In this document: positions 25,885-35,150 of the stretch, one piece after another | Layout: each line of letters begins with the position of its first letter | Numbering within the stretch: the stretch's first letter is position 1 | From: a virus | Direction: 5' to 3' (one strand) | IMG/VR virus record: IMGVR_UViG_3300031578_012080 | Coordinates: 1 to 63,022 of that record | DNA: 63,022 nt | Program-made: the position numbers and the translations under genes | Notes under the pieces: model-generated | Told to the model about the DNA's origin: nothing | Database searches by the model: none | Seen by the model: only the letters and a program-made list of their open reading frames with translations

Positions 25885-26345
25885 TTTGTATCCTTCTTGA
25901 ATTTTAAAATCATATTGTTTGGATCTTTTTCTTTTGGTTTTTCTACATCATACATTTTAATTTTATCTTTTATATCATCTGAACTTATTAAAATCATATC
26001 TATTTGTTCTAATATAAAACGATATCTATCTGTAATATTATGCCAAACTTCTCCATCTTTTGAATCAGCCATCATACGTTTTTCTTCAAGTTTTTCTTTC
26101 AACCAAAATAAAGCATGCTGACCATTTACCATCCTTAAATTACTTTTATTTATTAATTCTAAAAATAATTCTATTTGCTCATTTGAAACTTTAGTAATCT
26201 GTAATCCTTCAGCCACTAACACTTGATTTAATAACCAATTTACAGATACTTCAGATTCTCTTACAAAAATACCTTGTTGTTCATCATATCTGTATTGTAT
26301 TTCAGGTGAAGTTTTACTTTTCCTTTTTATCGTCTTTTTCTTCAT
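25881..26345 (-). CDS. unknown 154-aa protein in the recombination operon
   Basis: 154 aa, basic start (MKKKTIKRKSK), then a helical core (LNQVLVAEGLQITKVSNEQI, LVNGQHALFWLKEKLEEK-like) and a charged end. No motif is recognised. It overlaps the RuvC-like gene by 32 bases and the SbcD gene by four, so it is embedded between recombination genes and may be a mediator or small accessory subunit. Confidence 0.6.
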   Translation of the reverse strand: MKKKTIKRKSKTSPEIQYRYDEQQGIFVRESEVSVNWLLNQVLVAEGLQITKVSNEQIELFLELINKSNLRMVNGQHALFWLKEKLEEKRMMADSKDGEVWHNITDRYRFILEQIDMILISSDDIKDKIKMYDVEKPKEKDPNNMILKFKKDTK

Positions 26346-27051
26346 TTATTATTAAATTATTTCTAACTTTAATGTCCGCAATAGTAATACCAACTGAATC
26401 GCCAATATCACTATTTATACCAGATTCTGTATAAATATTCATACTTATCTGGTCAAATCTTTCTTCCATTTTATAAATTATCTTTTTTAAATCTTTTCTA
26501 ATTAACTTTCTTGCTTCTGTCTTATTTATTCCATCTTTCCCCATTCTTATTTCGATATTTTCTTTTGATAAAGCATCTTCGTTTGTCTTCTCGATATCTG
26601 TGTAGACATCTGAGATCTTCTGTTTATATGAAGATAGTTTATCTTTACTCATCTTTTCGAATATCCTACATACCTCCAGTTGAACATCAGCTTTTTTAGC
26701 ATTTCCTCCAACACCAAGGATTTTTTTCCACTTTTTTGGTTCATAAATATTAGCTTCAATTTTACCATATTCATATGCTTTAAATAATATTATTCCACCA
26801 AATCTTGTCAATATTTTCATAGTTTTTCTATTATTCACAAAGATGGTTTCTTCAATTGCAATATTTTCAGGTTTAAGCTTAGCGAATATTCTTTCAAATT
26901 CATTTCCAAGCAAATAAAGTTTTTGAATATGACTCATTCCTCCATCTGGTTTTATTAAACCAAAATCAATTAATGTAAAATACCCTCTTTTAAAATCAAC
27001 TGCTGACCATCCTGTACTATTACTGGATATATCAATCCCTAAATATCTCAT
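26314..27051 (-). CDS. RuvC-like Holliday-junction resolvase
   Basis: 245 aa RNase H-fold nuclease. GIDISSNSTGWS at 5-16 gives the first Asp, AIEETIFVNN near 66-75 the Glu, and DIGDSVGITIAD near 215-226 the C-terminal Asp pair. The spacing matches RuvC, with an insertion of about 45 residues before the last block. It would resolve recombination junctions and branched DNA before packaging. The downstream 154-aa gene starts inside its end. Confidence 0.8.
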   Translation of the reverse strand: MRYLGIDISSNSTGWSAVDFKRGYFTLIDFGLIKPDGGMSHIQKLYLLGNEFERIFAKLKPENIAIEETIFVNNRKTMKILTRFGGIILFKAYEYGKIEANIYEPKKWKKILGVGGNAKKADVQLEVCRIFEKMSKDKLSSYKQKISDVYTDIEKTNEDALSKENIEIRMGKDGINKTEARKLIRKDLKKIIYKMEERFDQISMNIYTESGINSDIGDSVGITIADIKVRNNLIINEEKDDKKEK

Positions 27052-28244
27052 TGTTGTTTTTCTTCTTTCTCTTCTTTCTCTTTTCTTTCTTTTGCTTTTG
27101 CAATTTTTTCTTTCTCAGAATCCATCATACCATCATCTTCAATATAAAATTCTCCTTCATCTATATATTTTTGAATCATATCTTTGATATGGGGATGTTG
27201 TGCAATAACTTCTGGAAATTCTTTCTTTCTAAAATTTTTTATATTTTCATCAACTAATTCTCTTGTTCCAGGTTTTACTACATTATAATACCCTCTTTTT
27301 ACATTATCAATTATTCCATTTAATTCACCAACACCAAACATTTCATCATCATTGTCTATTCCTGATCCATCATAGTTTATTTTGAATTCAATTGCATCTG
27401 CAGGCAACGAACCAGCTTTATTCTTTTCAAATTTTAATCTTGTTCTATGTGATACTATCTTTCCTCTATCATCTCTTTCTTCTGATTCCCAAACTTTTGC
27501 AACTCTTAATACAATTGTTGCATAAAATGGAAGTGCATTGCCTCCCGTGCGTGTTTCAGGACTGCCAAACATTTTATTTGGATCAGCACGAATTTGGTTA
27601 ATGAAAAACATAATAGTTGGTGATTGTGCTGTTACCATTGCTGATGTTGTTTTCTTTAATCCTTGAGACATAGCAGATGCTAATGATGCCATTCTTAAAC
27701 TTTGATCCATTTTCTTATGAACCATTTCAAGAGGAACTAATTGAGTAACCGAATCAATCATAATAACACCAAAATTACCAGGCTTATTGATTTTTTTCAC
27801 ATATCCATTTTCATCAAGATCAACATCCCCTAAAATAGCCATTTCCATAATATCAAATGCTTCTTCAGCTGAAGAAACAGGTTTTACAAACAATCTTTCA
27901 ACATCAACACCAAGATCTCTTGCCCATCTTGCTTGAAATTTGAACTGATTTTCAGCATCAATTATAAGATGTTCTCTTTCAGGGTGTTTTCTTTGTGAAG
28001 CGGCAATTGCGAGATATCCCATTAATGTTTTGCCTGAATGTTGAGGACCATAAGCTTCTATTGTTGAACCTTCTGGCCATCCTTTACATTCTCCAATTGC
28101 TTCATCAAGAAGTAATGATCCAGTTGGTACAGCAGGTTGTATATTTAATATTGATTTTCCAGCTCTTTCCCATTTTCCACCAAATTTTTCTTCTATTCTT
28201 TCTGATGCCGTCATAGGAATACTTTGTTTTTTCTTTTTTGCCAT
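27048..28244 (-). CDS. recA: RecA/UvsX-type recombinase
   Basis: 398 aa. Walker A GPQHSGKT near 65-72, IIDAENQF, Walker B VIMIDSVTQLVP, MFFINQIRADPNKMF and the L2-like TGGNALPFYATIVLRV all follow RecA. The C-terminus is a Lys/Glu tail. It catalyses strand exchange and recombination-dependent replication with the SbcCD-like pair. The start has AAGGGG seven bases upstream, within the T-run side of a terminator-like hairpin that separates it from the gp32-like gene. Confidence 0.93.
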   Translation of the reverse strand: MAKKKKQSIPMTASERIEEKFGGKWERAGKSILNIQPAVPTGSLLLDEAIGECKGWPEGSTIEAYGPQHSGKTLMGYLAIAASQRKHPEREHLIIDAENQFKFQARWARDLGVDVERLFVKPVSSAEEAFDIMEMAILGDVDLDENGYVKKINKPGNFGVIMIDSVTQLVPLEMVHKKMDQSLRMASLASAMSQGLKKTTSAMVTAQSPTIMFFINQIRADPNKMFGSPETRTGGNALPFYATIVLRVAKVWESEERDDRGKIVSHRTRLKFEKNKAGSLPADAIEFKINYDGSGIDNDDEMFGVGELNGIIDNVKRGYYNVVKPGTRELVDENIKNFRKKEFPEVIAQHPHIKDMIQKYIDEGEFYIEDDGMMDSEKEKIAKAKERKEKEEKEEKQQ

Positions 28245-28258
28245 GAATCTACCCCTTT

Positions 28259-28292
28259 AAAAAAAATGGACAGAGAGTTACTCTATCCATTT
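28259..28292 (-). terminator. rho-independent terminator between the gp32-like and recA genes
   Basis: On the minus strand AAATGGA and TCCATTT pair in a seven-base stem, extended after one mismatch by four inner pairs (AGAG/CTCT) around a five-base loop. It is followed by a run of T residues (eight A on the plus strand, 28259-28266). It lies just after the gp32-like stop and before recA. It may partly terminate transcription, so that gp32-like mRNA is more abundant than recA mRNA. Confidence 0.7.
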
Positions 28293-28317
28293 CATATGTT
28301 AATTGTTTAAATCATTT

Positions 28318-29649
28318 TTAAAATGGTACATTGCGACGACGACGTCTTGTTGTTCCATTACCTTCACTCTTTTCATCTTCTTTCTTATCGTCTTCTTTCT
28401 TTTCATCTTTTTTATCTTCTTTTTCTGTTTCCTTTTCAGCTTTTTTTGCTTCTTTTGCTGCCTTCTCCTTTTCTTCTTTCTCCTTCTTTTCTTTTTCTTC
28501 TGCTTCTTTAATTGCTTTTTCTACATCGGCATTAATTAATTCAATTGTTCTTTCACTATACGGTTTAACAGCAATATTAAGTTTAACAGCTTTATTATAG
28601 ATAGGTTGAAATTTTATACATTTTTCTTTTACTGGGCATGGATCATCTTCAGCATTACAACCTTTGTCATCTGCAGTAAACTGACCTTTGCATTCATATT
28701 CATTAATATCGCTTTCATCAGTTCCTTCTTGTTCTTCTTTTGGTTCGTCCTTTTGTACAGTTACTTCTTCTTTATCACTTTTAGTATTTTCCTTAGCAGG
28801 TTTTTCTTCTTCTTTATCTTTTTTTTCTAATTCTTCGGTGTTGACACTTTCATCATCTGGTTTTTTCTTAATGTTTGCATCTTCGATATCATCAGGATCA
28901 ACCATTTTCAATATATCATCAAATGGTTTTTTAGCAGTGGTTAACACTTCAATAATATCCTTTATTGTTGAAGGTCTTTTCAGTGCTTCAAGATCATAAC
29001 CATGATCGATTGCTTTTATTTCTTCTTCAGATAATGGTGATGCATTTCTGTCAGGAACAACAGTATAATTTCTTCTTTTTCCTTCACCATCAGTTTTAAT
29101 TTCAAAATCATAACCTTTTTTAATGTCTGATGGATTCCCCCATTTTGGATTTTTGGCGTATTCAAATATAGTTTTCCAAATTGAAGAAGGAGCAGTCATT
29201 CTTTTGGGTGCAATAACCTTAGGATCATCTTTTTTGTTTTTATCCAGTTTCTGTTCCATTTCGTCACGATCAAAAATGTTCATATCGTATCTTGGTGCAC
29301 CACCGCTGATTTCACTTATTTTTGCAACAAGTGCCACAACTTCAGGACTCTTATCCGTCATATCTTCTTCTTCTTTAAGTCTGTTAACCTCAGTCCAAAG
29401 TTCTCCAACATATTCACAAACAACACATTTGTCTTCAATACCATGTGTTATTGGACGGCCTTTTGCACTGTTGTTCTGGGGAATCCAATGTTGTTTGTAA
29501 CCAAAAAATGGAAATTTACTGGTATCTTTGTTTGGAATAAGTCTGATATTATGGGTTGCATTATCTGAAAACTTCATTTGTCTCACATCTTCATACGTCT
29601 TTTTTTCTCGCTTTTCTGCTTCTGTGGCCCAAGGATTTTCTTTTGTCAT
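28318..29649 (-). CDS. gp32-like single-stranded DNA-binding protein
   Basis: 443 aa. The core (about 1-235) resembles T4 gp32-type proteins: NIRLIPNKDTSKFPF, GYKQHWIP, a zinc-type KCVVCEYVGELW, MTAPSSIWKTIFEYAKNP and GYDFEIKTDGEGKRRNYTV. A second Cys cluster lies near 315-340 (CKGQF ... CNAEDDPCPVKEKC). The tail is a long Glu/Lys repeat, probably disordered, ending in five Arg and NVPF. It would coat ssDNA and recruit replication and recombination proteins. It has a very strong AAGGAGG site and its own terminator, consistent with high expression. Confidence 0.75.
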   Translation of the reverse strand: MTKENPWATEAEKREKKTYEDVRQMKFSDNATHNIRLIPNKDTSKFPFFGYKQHWIPQNNSAKGRPITHGIEDKCVVCEYVGELWTEVNRLKEEEDMTDKSPEVVALVAKISEISGGAPRYDMNIFDRDEMEQKLDKNKKDDPKVIAPKRMTAPSSIWKTIFEYAKNPKWGNPSDIKKGYDFEIKTDGEGKRRNYTVVPDRNASPLSEEEIKAIDHGYDLEALKRPSTIKDIIEVLTTAKKPFDDILKMVDPDDIEDANIKKKPDDESVNTEELEKKDKEEEKPAKENTKSDKEEVTVQKDEPKEEQEGTDESDINEYECKGQFTADDKGCNAEDDPCPVKEKCIKFQPIYNKAVKLNIAVKPYSERTIELINADVEKAIKEAEEKEKKEKEEKEKAAKEAKKAEKETEKEDKKDEKKEDDKKEDEKSEGNGTTRRRRRNVPF

Positions 29650-29710
29650 CTTCTATTCCTCCTTAACATAAAAATTTATTAATTATTTTACTTTTAAATA
29701 TACAAAACTA

Positions 29711-30352
29711 CTAAGTTGGCCATCCTCCGTTTTCGCTAATATCCATTTTATATTCTTTTTCTACGCTTTTTTTACTATCTTTTTTATCAATTACATTATA
29801 AGTTTTACTGGATCCAACCCGTTTATTTCCTGCTAAAATTTCTGCTTCCCATTTCATCATAGAAGCAATATTAATTATCTTCTCCCCTTTCTCTCCAAGC
29901 CCATTGGCGATGGCCAATATATTTTTCATATCTCTTTTTGCTTCAGCTATTTCTTGTGATATACTTTCATATTCGTCATCGGATTTCAAAGTATCTTCAA
30001 CAAGTTTATCTGTAACCCTAATTTTTTCTTCTTTCGCAATCTTGTTTAATTCATCTCTGTATTCACGTCCTTTTTTAGCAATCCAAACTTCAAATTTTGT
30101 TTTCAACATATCATGTTCGTAAACTGCCTGATTATATAATGCATTCCACCTTGCATGCAAAGATGGATTTTCTGACATTATTTTTGAAATTATTGCAGGA
30201 TTGAGGTTATTAATTGTTGGAATATATAAAGCTTCATCTATATCTTGATTTATTATATCCTGCCCAATTCTAACACTCACAGTAATTGAAAATTCACTGT
30301 CATTAACTTCTTCTGAATTTACAGATTTAACTGCTTTTTTTCTATTTATCAT
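29711..30352 (-). CDS. unknown 213-aa protein, possible recombination mediator
   Basis: 213 aa. The middle is helical (NPSLHARWNALYNQAVYEHD, then WIAKKGREYRDEL), and a later NGLGEKGEKIINIASMMKWE segment is well packed. I associate this pattern with UvsY-like or other recombination-accessory proteins in phages, but only from genomic context next to gp32-like and RecA genes. No catalytic motif is visible. It is separated from the gp32-like gene by about 60 AT-rich bases holding that gene's ribosome site. Confidence 0.45.
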   Translation of the reverse strand: MINRKKAVKSVNSEEVNDSEFSITVSVRIGQDIINQDIDEALYIPTINNLNPAIISKIMSENPSLHARWNALYNQAVYEHDMLKTKFEVWIAKKGREYRDELNKIAKEEKIRVTDKLVEDTLKSDDEYESISQEIAEAKRDMKNILAIANGLGEKGEKIINIASMMKWEAEILAGNKRVGSSKTYNVIDKKDSKKSVEKEYKMDISENGGWPT

Positions 30353-31010
30353 ATTTTTTTACTTTTATTGAAAAACCATAAAAATCAAATACTTTTTTTA
30401 ATCTTTTTGAAATTTTATATTCGTCAATATTACCTCTTAGTTCGTCTATAAAAGATTTCATAGGCACAAATCTAATTGTCTTCTTTTTTTTATAATTTCT
30501 ATCTTTTCCAAATAAATGTGTTTGTGAACATTCAAAAAAATCGGAATAGAAAATACCTATATTTTTAAGTTTTATTATTTCATTATCCAATATTTCTTGA
30601 ATAATTCCTTCAATAAATAAATTGAATAAATATTTTGAATCAAGTTTTTTTAATTTTAGAAATTTTCTAGCATAAACAAATATTTCTTTGTGGTTTGTTT
30701 TTTCTGAATATAAACCCTTTGTTTTTCTATTTTTAAATTCTACTTCATTATTAATAAATTGTTTAAAAGTTCTGGACCCATAAAATCTAGGATTATAGAA
30801 AAACCTTTCATTTCTCTTTATATATAATTTTCCAAATAGCAATATATTAATATATTCTTTTTCTATTGTAATTTTTCTTAAAAAATAAATAAAATAATCT
30901 AAGATAAGATATATTTGTGGGATTTTTAATGATGTTCTTTCTTTGAATCTATTTAAAATGTTTTCGCAGTATCCATATTTATAAGCTATTCTATGAAATC
31001 TTGCTTCCAC
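30342..31010 (-). CDS. protein with two divergent HU/IHF-like domains
   Basis: 222 aa, very basic. Two stretches follow the HU outline: helix pair, then a strand with I.l.gfG.F, a basic turn and a final strand. The first is about 25-95 (INILLFGKLYIKRNERF, then FKQFINNEVEFKNR). The second is about 115-200 (IIKLKNIGIFYSDFF, then KKTIRFVPMKSFIDELRG). It may bend or coat phage DNA. It starts at GTG (31010) and overlaps the end of the exonuclease gene. The similarity is by pattern only and either domain could be misread. Confidence 0.4.
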   Translation of the reverse strand: MEARFHRIAYKYGYCENILNRFKERTSLKIPQIYLILDYFIYFLRKITIEKEYINILLFGKLYIKRNERFFYNPRFYGSRTFKQFINNEVEFKNRKTKGLYSEKTNHKEIFVYARKFLKLKKLDSKYLFNLFIEGIIQEILDNEIIKLKNIGIFYSDFFECSQTHLFGKDRNYKKKKTIRFVPMKSFIDELRGNIDEYKISKRLKKVFDFYGFSIKVKKYDK

Positions 31011-31864
31011 TGACTGATATTCCTAATAAATGATTTAAATTCTAGTTGTTCAAATAATTCTTCGAGAGCATCAAAATCATTTTCTTTATCATTCTCAAGA
31101 CTAAAAAATAAATCAATATTTTCGTTAAGGGTAACTAATTTTCTTGCTAGTTTAATTATATTAATATTACCCCTAATTTTTTCCTTTATTTTATCACTAG
31201 CTCCTTTAATTCCATCAATATCTGCCAACATTGCATCCACTGTTCCATTTAGAGATATCAATTTTGAAGCAGTTTTATTACCAACTCCTGGCACACCTGG
31301 AATATTATCTTTATTATCACCTGTCAATGATAAGAAATCAACAACTTGATCAGGTCTTATAGAAAATTCTTTCATTAACCAATCAACATCAATATACTCA
31401 TGACTGGTTGATCTTGTAATTTTTAAAAGCTTAATATGAGGAGAAATAAGTTGTTGAAAATCATGATCAGCACTTATAATAATAACTTTTTGCCCTTTTT
31501 TCCTTGCTTTTCTAGTTAATGTTGCAACAATATCATCACCTTCAACATCATCAATTTTATATTGTCTTACAAGTTTAAAACATTTAACAATAGTCTGAGT
31601 CATTTGTATTTGTTCATGATAACCAGATTGAAAACCCGTTCGGTTTGCTTTATAATCAGGAAAGATATCTCTTCTAGCTTTATTACCTCCATCCCAACCT
31701 ACAAATATGTAATTTTCTTCTGATTTAAACTGTCTAACAAATGATCTCAATGAATTCAGAAATCCATAAATTCCCTGAGTTTCTTGACCACTACTTGTAC
31801 AAAGTGGTTTCACACCAAAATAACATCTGGCAAAAAGATGATTTCCATCAATTATTATAACCAT
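30986..31864 (-). CDS. 5'-3' exonuclease (FEN / PolA N-terminal domain type)
   Basis: 292 aa from the ATG at 31864, which overlaps the upstream stop as TGATG and has AGGA seven bases before it. Landmarks are IIDGNHLFARCY, FVGWDGGNKARRDIFPDYKANR, DVEGDDIVATL, IISADHDFQQLI, LTGDNKDNIPGVPGVG and the H3TH DNA-binding segment NKTASKLI. The acidic metal ligands look complete. It would remove RNA primers and flaps, as T4 RNase H does; the DnaE polymerase here has no such domain. Confidence 0.9.
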   Translation of the reverse strand: MVIIIDGNHLFARCYFGVKPLCTSSGQETQGIYGFLNSLRSFVRQFKSEENYIFVGWDGGNKARRDIFPDYKANRTGFQSGYHEQIQMTQTIVKCFKLVRQYKIDDVEGDDIVATLTRKARKKGQKVIIISADHDFQQLISPHIKLLKITRSTSHEYIDVDWLMKEFSIRPDQVVDFLSLTGDNKDNIPGVPGVGNKTASKLISLNGTVDAMLADIDGIKGASDKIKEKIRGNINIIKLARKLVTLNENIDLFFSLENDKENDFDALEELFEQLEFKSFIRNISQWKQDFIE

Positions 31865-32040
31865 CACATCATCCTGTTAAATTCTGTTAATACTTCATCA
31901 ATTGTAGTTATTTTTTCACTATCAATTTTTTTAAATATTATATTTTTCTGTCTTTTAGCTTCTTTTCTGTTCATTGAATCTTCAGGCATTTCACTATAAG
32001 CAAAATCAACAACTTCTTTTAATTCTTTTTTATCAATCAT
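31864..32040 (-). CDS. small 58-aa protein of unknown function
   Basis: A short frame from an ATG at 32040 (MIDKKELKEVVDFAYSEMPE) ending EFNRMM with a TGA at 31864-31866. The stop overlaps the exonuclease ATG, a sign of translational coupling. The protein is charged and helical, and no family is recognised. It fills the otherwise empty 180 bases between the helicase and exonuclease genes. Confidence 0.6.
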   Translation of the reverse strand: MIDKKELKEVVDFAYSEMPEDSMNRKEAKRQKNIIFKKIDSEKITTIDEVLTEFNRMM

Positions 32041-32046
32041 TTGATA

Positions 32047-33645
32047 TCAGTTTTTTATTGAATTTAAAAAATATTCTGGAAATAAATTCTTATTTTTCAT
32101 TATAAACCAATTTATTCCACTATCCATTATATACGTAGTACATTCATCTTCTTTATGTCGTACACCTCTACCAGCAGCTTGAACTAAAATTAATGCAGCT
32201 TTCCACACATACCAATCATAATCAATTTCCATTCTTCTTTTTATTTGTTTATCCCCAAGAAAAAGATATGGTATTTTTACAATAACAACAAATCGAGCAA
32301 GATCATCTTTGAGATCAATTCCTTCATACATAGATGGACTCATTAAAACTCTTGGCCCATCTGATCTCATAAAACTACTTAATACTTGATCTCTATTTTT
32401 ATCATCATGAAACATTAATCTTCTTCTAGCTTGTGCATTCAAATTTAATCTTATATAATTAGAAATTTTATATGTATGTGTAAATATTAATCCTTTATCT
32501 CCATCATGATGATCCAGAATCTTATGGACATCATTAACAATATTAGGTAATGTTGAATTAATACTTGCAAGATTCATTTTACCAGTATTTGTCAAATAAA
32601 TTGGTCTAATACTAACAGGAAATGTTGATGGATTTTGAATAAATTTTGTTTTATCTATTGATATTCCCAAACTTCTACAAAAATTATCTTTATCCAATAT
32701 TGTTGCAGACATCAAAATCTTTTTATCACAATATTGAAATAAAAAATCTCTTGCAAAATATGAAATAGTAAGCGGTTTAAAGACAATGATTTTTCTTTTT
32801 AATTTTTCATTCGTTGTAATGTCAAAAATCCATTCAGTATGATTATAACTATCTAAAAAATTATTAACTCTATCTCTTTGTCTATCAAGTCCATCCAGTT
32901 CTTTTTTTATTTCTTTTATTCTCTCTTCATGTGCATGATAATCATCTTTTATTTCTTCAAGTTCTTTTGCAAGAATACCAATTAACTCATTTACTTTACT
33001 AAGAACTTTATTCATCCAAGGAATATATTCAGCTACTGTTTTATAAGTTGGTATTTTTGAAGTAACTCCTAGTCTTGAAAGATAGAATGTTGAAAAACTA
33101 AATTCAATAAATCCCATTAATATTTTTTCAACATTATGGGCTTCATCTAAAATTAATAATCTTCGATCTTTAAAAACAGTTGTATAATTCATTACATTAA
33201 GAAAATAAGTATAATTCATTAATGCAATTTTAGAATTTATTGCTTCTCTTTTTGCTATTTCATAAGTACATTGTCCTCTCACGGGACATTTTCCAATTAA
33301 ACAAAATCCATTATCACATGTTTCTCTATTATCTAGAAACACACATGGATAATTATTTTTGCCTTTTAATATTTTAATATCATTAGAAGCATAATCAACT
33401 TCATATTGTGTTTGAAGAATTTTTTGTGATGTTAGAAGATATCCTTTATTGTAGTATAATCCTGCGGTAAGTCCTATTGCACTTTTGCCTGAGCCAGTAG
33501 GGCTTTCTAAAATAACATATTCATAACCTGCTTTGAAATAATCTCTTATCTCTTGTATGGTTTGTTTTTGGTACTGTCTATAATCATCATGTGGAAAAAA
33601 TTCCAAAATATCATGAGTTGGTTCCCAAATATCATGTTCATTCAT
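32047..33645 (-). CDS. XPD/DinG-like SF2 helicase with Fe-S cysteines
   Basis: 532 aa. It has YRQYQKQTIQEIRDYF, Walker A ESPTGSGKS (47-55), then five cysteines (101, 110, 115, 120, 126) placed as in the Fe-S domain of XPD/DinG, the box LLILDEAHNVE, and late motifs MSPSMYEGIDLKDD and LVQAAGRGVRHKED. It is a 5'-3' DNA helicase by family. In this operon it probably unwinds forks or R-loops during replication and repair. The motifs look complete, so activity is expected. Confidence 0.9.
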   Translation of the reverse strand: MNEHDIWEPTHDILEFFPHDDYRQYQKQTIQEIRDYFKAGYEYVILESPTGSGKSAIGLTAGLYYNKGYLLTSQKILQTQYEVDYASNDIKILKGKNNYPCVFLDNRETCDNGFCLIGKCPVRGQCTYEIAKREAINSKIALMNYTYFLNVMNYTTVFKDRRLLILDEAHNVEKILMGFIEFSFSTFYLSRLGVTSKIPTYKTVAEYIPWMNKVLSKVNELIGILAKELEEIKDDYHAHEERIKEIKKELDGLDRQRDRVNNFLDSYNHTEWIFDITTNEKLKRKIIVFKPLTISYFARDFLFQYCDKKILMSATILDKDNFCRSLGISIDKTKFIQNPSTFPVSIRPIYLTNTGKMNLASINSTLPNIVNDVHKILDHHDGDKGLIFTHTYKISNYIRLNLNAQARRRLMFHDDKNRDQVLSSFMRSDGPRVLMSPSMYEGIDLKDDLARFVVIVKIPYLFLGDKQIKRRMEIDYDWYVWKAALILVQAAGRGVRHKEDECTTYIMDSGINWFIMKNKNLFPEYFLNSIKN

Positions 33646-33667
33646 AAATAAAAATATCCTCTATCAT

Positions 33668-34198
33668 CTATGCATAATCTAATTGACTGATTTTTACTTT
33701 TATAATTTTTTGAAAAAACGGTGGTAATATTTTTGCATATCCATTTCCAATATTTGCATCAACTACTGTTCCTTTTATACAAACTAATCCTCCTTGTTTT
33801 ATAACTACTTCATCTCCAACATTATATACACGCTCATGTTCACATATAATTATATCATCCATATCGAGATAAGCTTTCAAAATCGCCATTTCATCGTCTT
33901 TTGCAATTCCTATATACTCGATAATATTATTTATATCAAGGAGTTTTGAATAATTTTTATCTTTCAATCTTATAAATAAATAACTCGCAAATAATTCATG
34001 CCTTTCTTTTAATTGTAATTTTTTATTTTTTACTTCTCCTATATCTTCTTCAATCATCTCAATTATTTTTTTATTATAATTGGGAATAAACAATTCATCA
34101 ATATTTATTTCTACACCTATCTTATCAACTTCTTCTTTAATTTTAACTTCTTTTCCTAAATAATATGTGAAAACAAACCAGATATTAGTTTGATGCAT
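33668..34198 (-). CDS. NusG/RfaH-like transcription elongation factor
   Basis: 176 aa from the ATG at 34198 (MHQTNIWFVFTYYLGKE), which has AGGA seven bases upstream; a longer frame to 34255 overlaps the sigma-like gene. The NGN domain is seen in WFVFTYYLGKE, ELFIPNY and ELFASYLFIRLKDKNY. The KOW domain is YNVGDEVVIKQGGLVCIKGTVV near 130-152. It would bind RNA polymerase and act as an elongation or antitermination factor for phage transcripts. It lies directly after a sigma-like gene, so the pair may reprogram host RNA polymerase. Confidence 0.85.
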   Translation of the reverse strand: MHQTNIWFVFTYYLGKEVKIKEEVDKIGVEINIDELFIPNYNKKIIEMIEEDIGEVKNKKLQLKERHELFASYLFIRLKDKNYSKLLDINNIIEYIGIAKDDEMAILKAYLDMDDIIICEHERVYNVGDEVVIKQGGLVCIKGTVVDANIGNGYAKILPPFFQKIIKVKISQLDYA

Positions 34199-34220
34199 TA
34201 TACTATCCTTTGTATAATTA

Positions 34221-35150
34221 TTATTTAAAAAAGACTTCATCGACAGTAAGATCAAATTTACTTTTCAATTCTTTTTTTGCAAAATCATGCAACTTATATT
34301 TTATCTTTGTAATTTGACCTCTTGATCTATTAAATTTTTTTGATAACAATCCATCATTTTTAATTCCCCAAAAAGAATAATTAATTATATCTTTAAACAT
34401 CATTTTTTCAAATTCTTCGACAAAAATCTTTTTTAATTCAATAAATTTCTTATGAGTAATCTTATGTTTATCTGCTACGTATTCCAAAACCTCTTTGGTG
34501 TTGGCTTTCATTTTAATTATATTTAGTAAATCTTTAATCAATTCTTCAGGAATTTCCATATCAGTTAAAGCTAATTTTTTATTAATATGTTCAACAATTA
34601 CACGCTGAAAATATATAGTTTCTTTGTTATCCTCTTTACGTCTTGTTTGCAATTTTCCAACTGCTTGTTGTGAGATTACTTCTTCATATTTCATATGCTC
34701 GCCATAAAGATTATTGATCTCAATATTATACATATTAGAAGATGTTTTTCGTTTTATTTTCTCATATCTTTTAAATAAAATATTCATTGATGTTTTCAAT
34801 GTATCCCATGTATACGTAGAAAAACACCAATTAACATCAGGATCAAACCACTTTTCTAATTCAATGTGTAAATGAGTACATGCTTCTTGATATAAGTCAT
34901 TCTCCGATAACATATTATACTTTCTTAAGCGGTTTGAATTTTGTTGTATAAAGTTGTGAATTATTTGATGCCATGTTGCACCGCCGCAACCCCTTTCAAA
35001 TAGAATTATTTTAAACACTTTGTTTTTAATTTTTTGGTCTTCTGTACTTCTGTAGATTCTAACGAGATCTTTTTCGCACAAGTCACGTAAGACATCAATT
35101 CTAGGATTCGTGATAACATATTCGATGGTATATCTGGAATGGGCTAGCAT
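34221..35150 (-). CDS. sigma-70-like transcription initiation factor
   Basis: 309 aa. Region 2 is recognisable: SENDLYQEACTHLHIELEKW near 97-116 followed by FDPDVNWCFSTYTWDTLKTSM, the DL.QEg...L..A..kfdp...FstYa pattern. A C-terminal HTH (GLLSKKFNRSRGQITKIKYK, about 268-287) matches region 4. It likely directs RNA polymerase to phage promoters. The 70 bases upstream (35151-35221) hold a TATAAT-like hexamer and a four-codon frame (MIKQ) behind AGGAG, which may be a leader; the evidence for that is thin. Confidence 0.75.
   Translation of the reverse strand: MLAHSRYTIEYVITNPRIDVLRDLCEKDLVRIYRSTEDQKIKNKVFKIILFERGCGGATWHQIIHNFIQQNSNRLRKYNMLSENDLYQEACTHLHIELEKWFDPDVNWCFSTYTWDTLKTSMNILFKRYEKIKRKTSSNMYNIEINNLYGEHMKYEEVISQQAVGKLQTRRKEDNKETIYFQRVIVEHINKKLALTDMEIPEELIKDLLNIIKMKANTKEVLEYVADKHKITHKKFIELKKIFVEEFEKMMFKDIINYSFWGIKNDGLLSKKFNRSRGQITKIKYKLHDFAKKELKSKFDLTVDEVFFK

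Noticed and set aside
28303-28999. Long plus-strand frames rich in Phe/Leu/Ser opposite the gp32-like gene
   Set aside because: They mirror the Lys/Glu-rich codons of the real gene on the other strand (complement of GAA/AAA gives TTC/TTT). They have no ribosome sites and no protein-like pattern.
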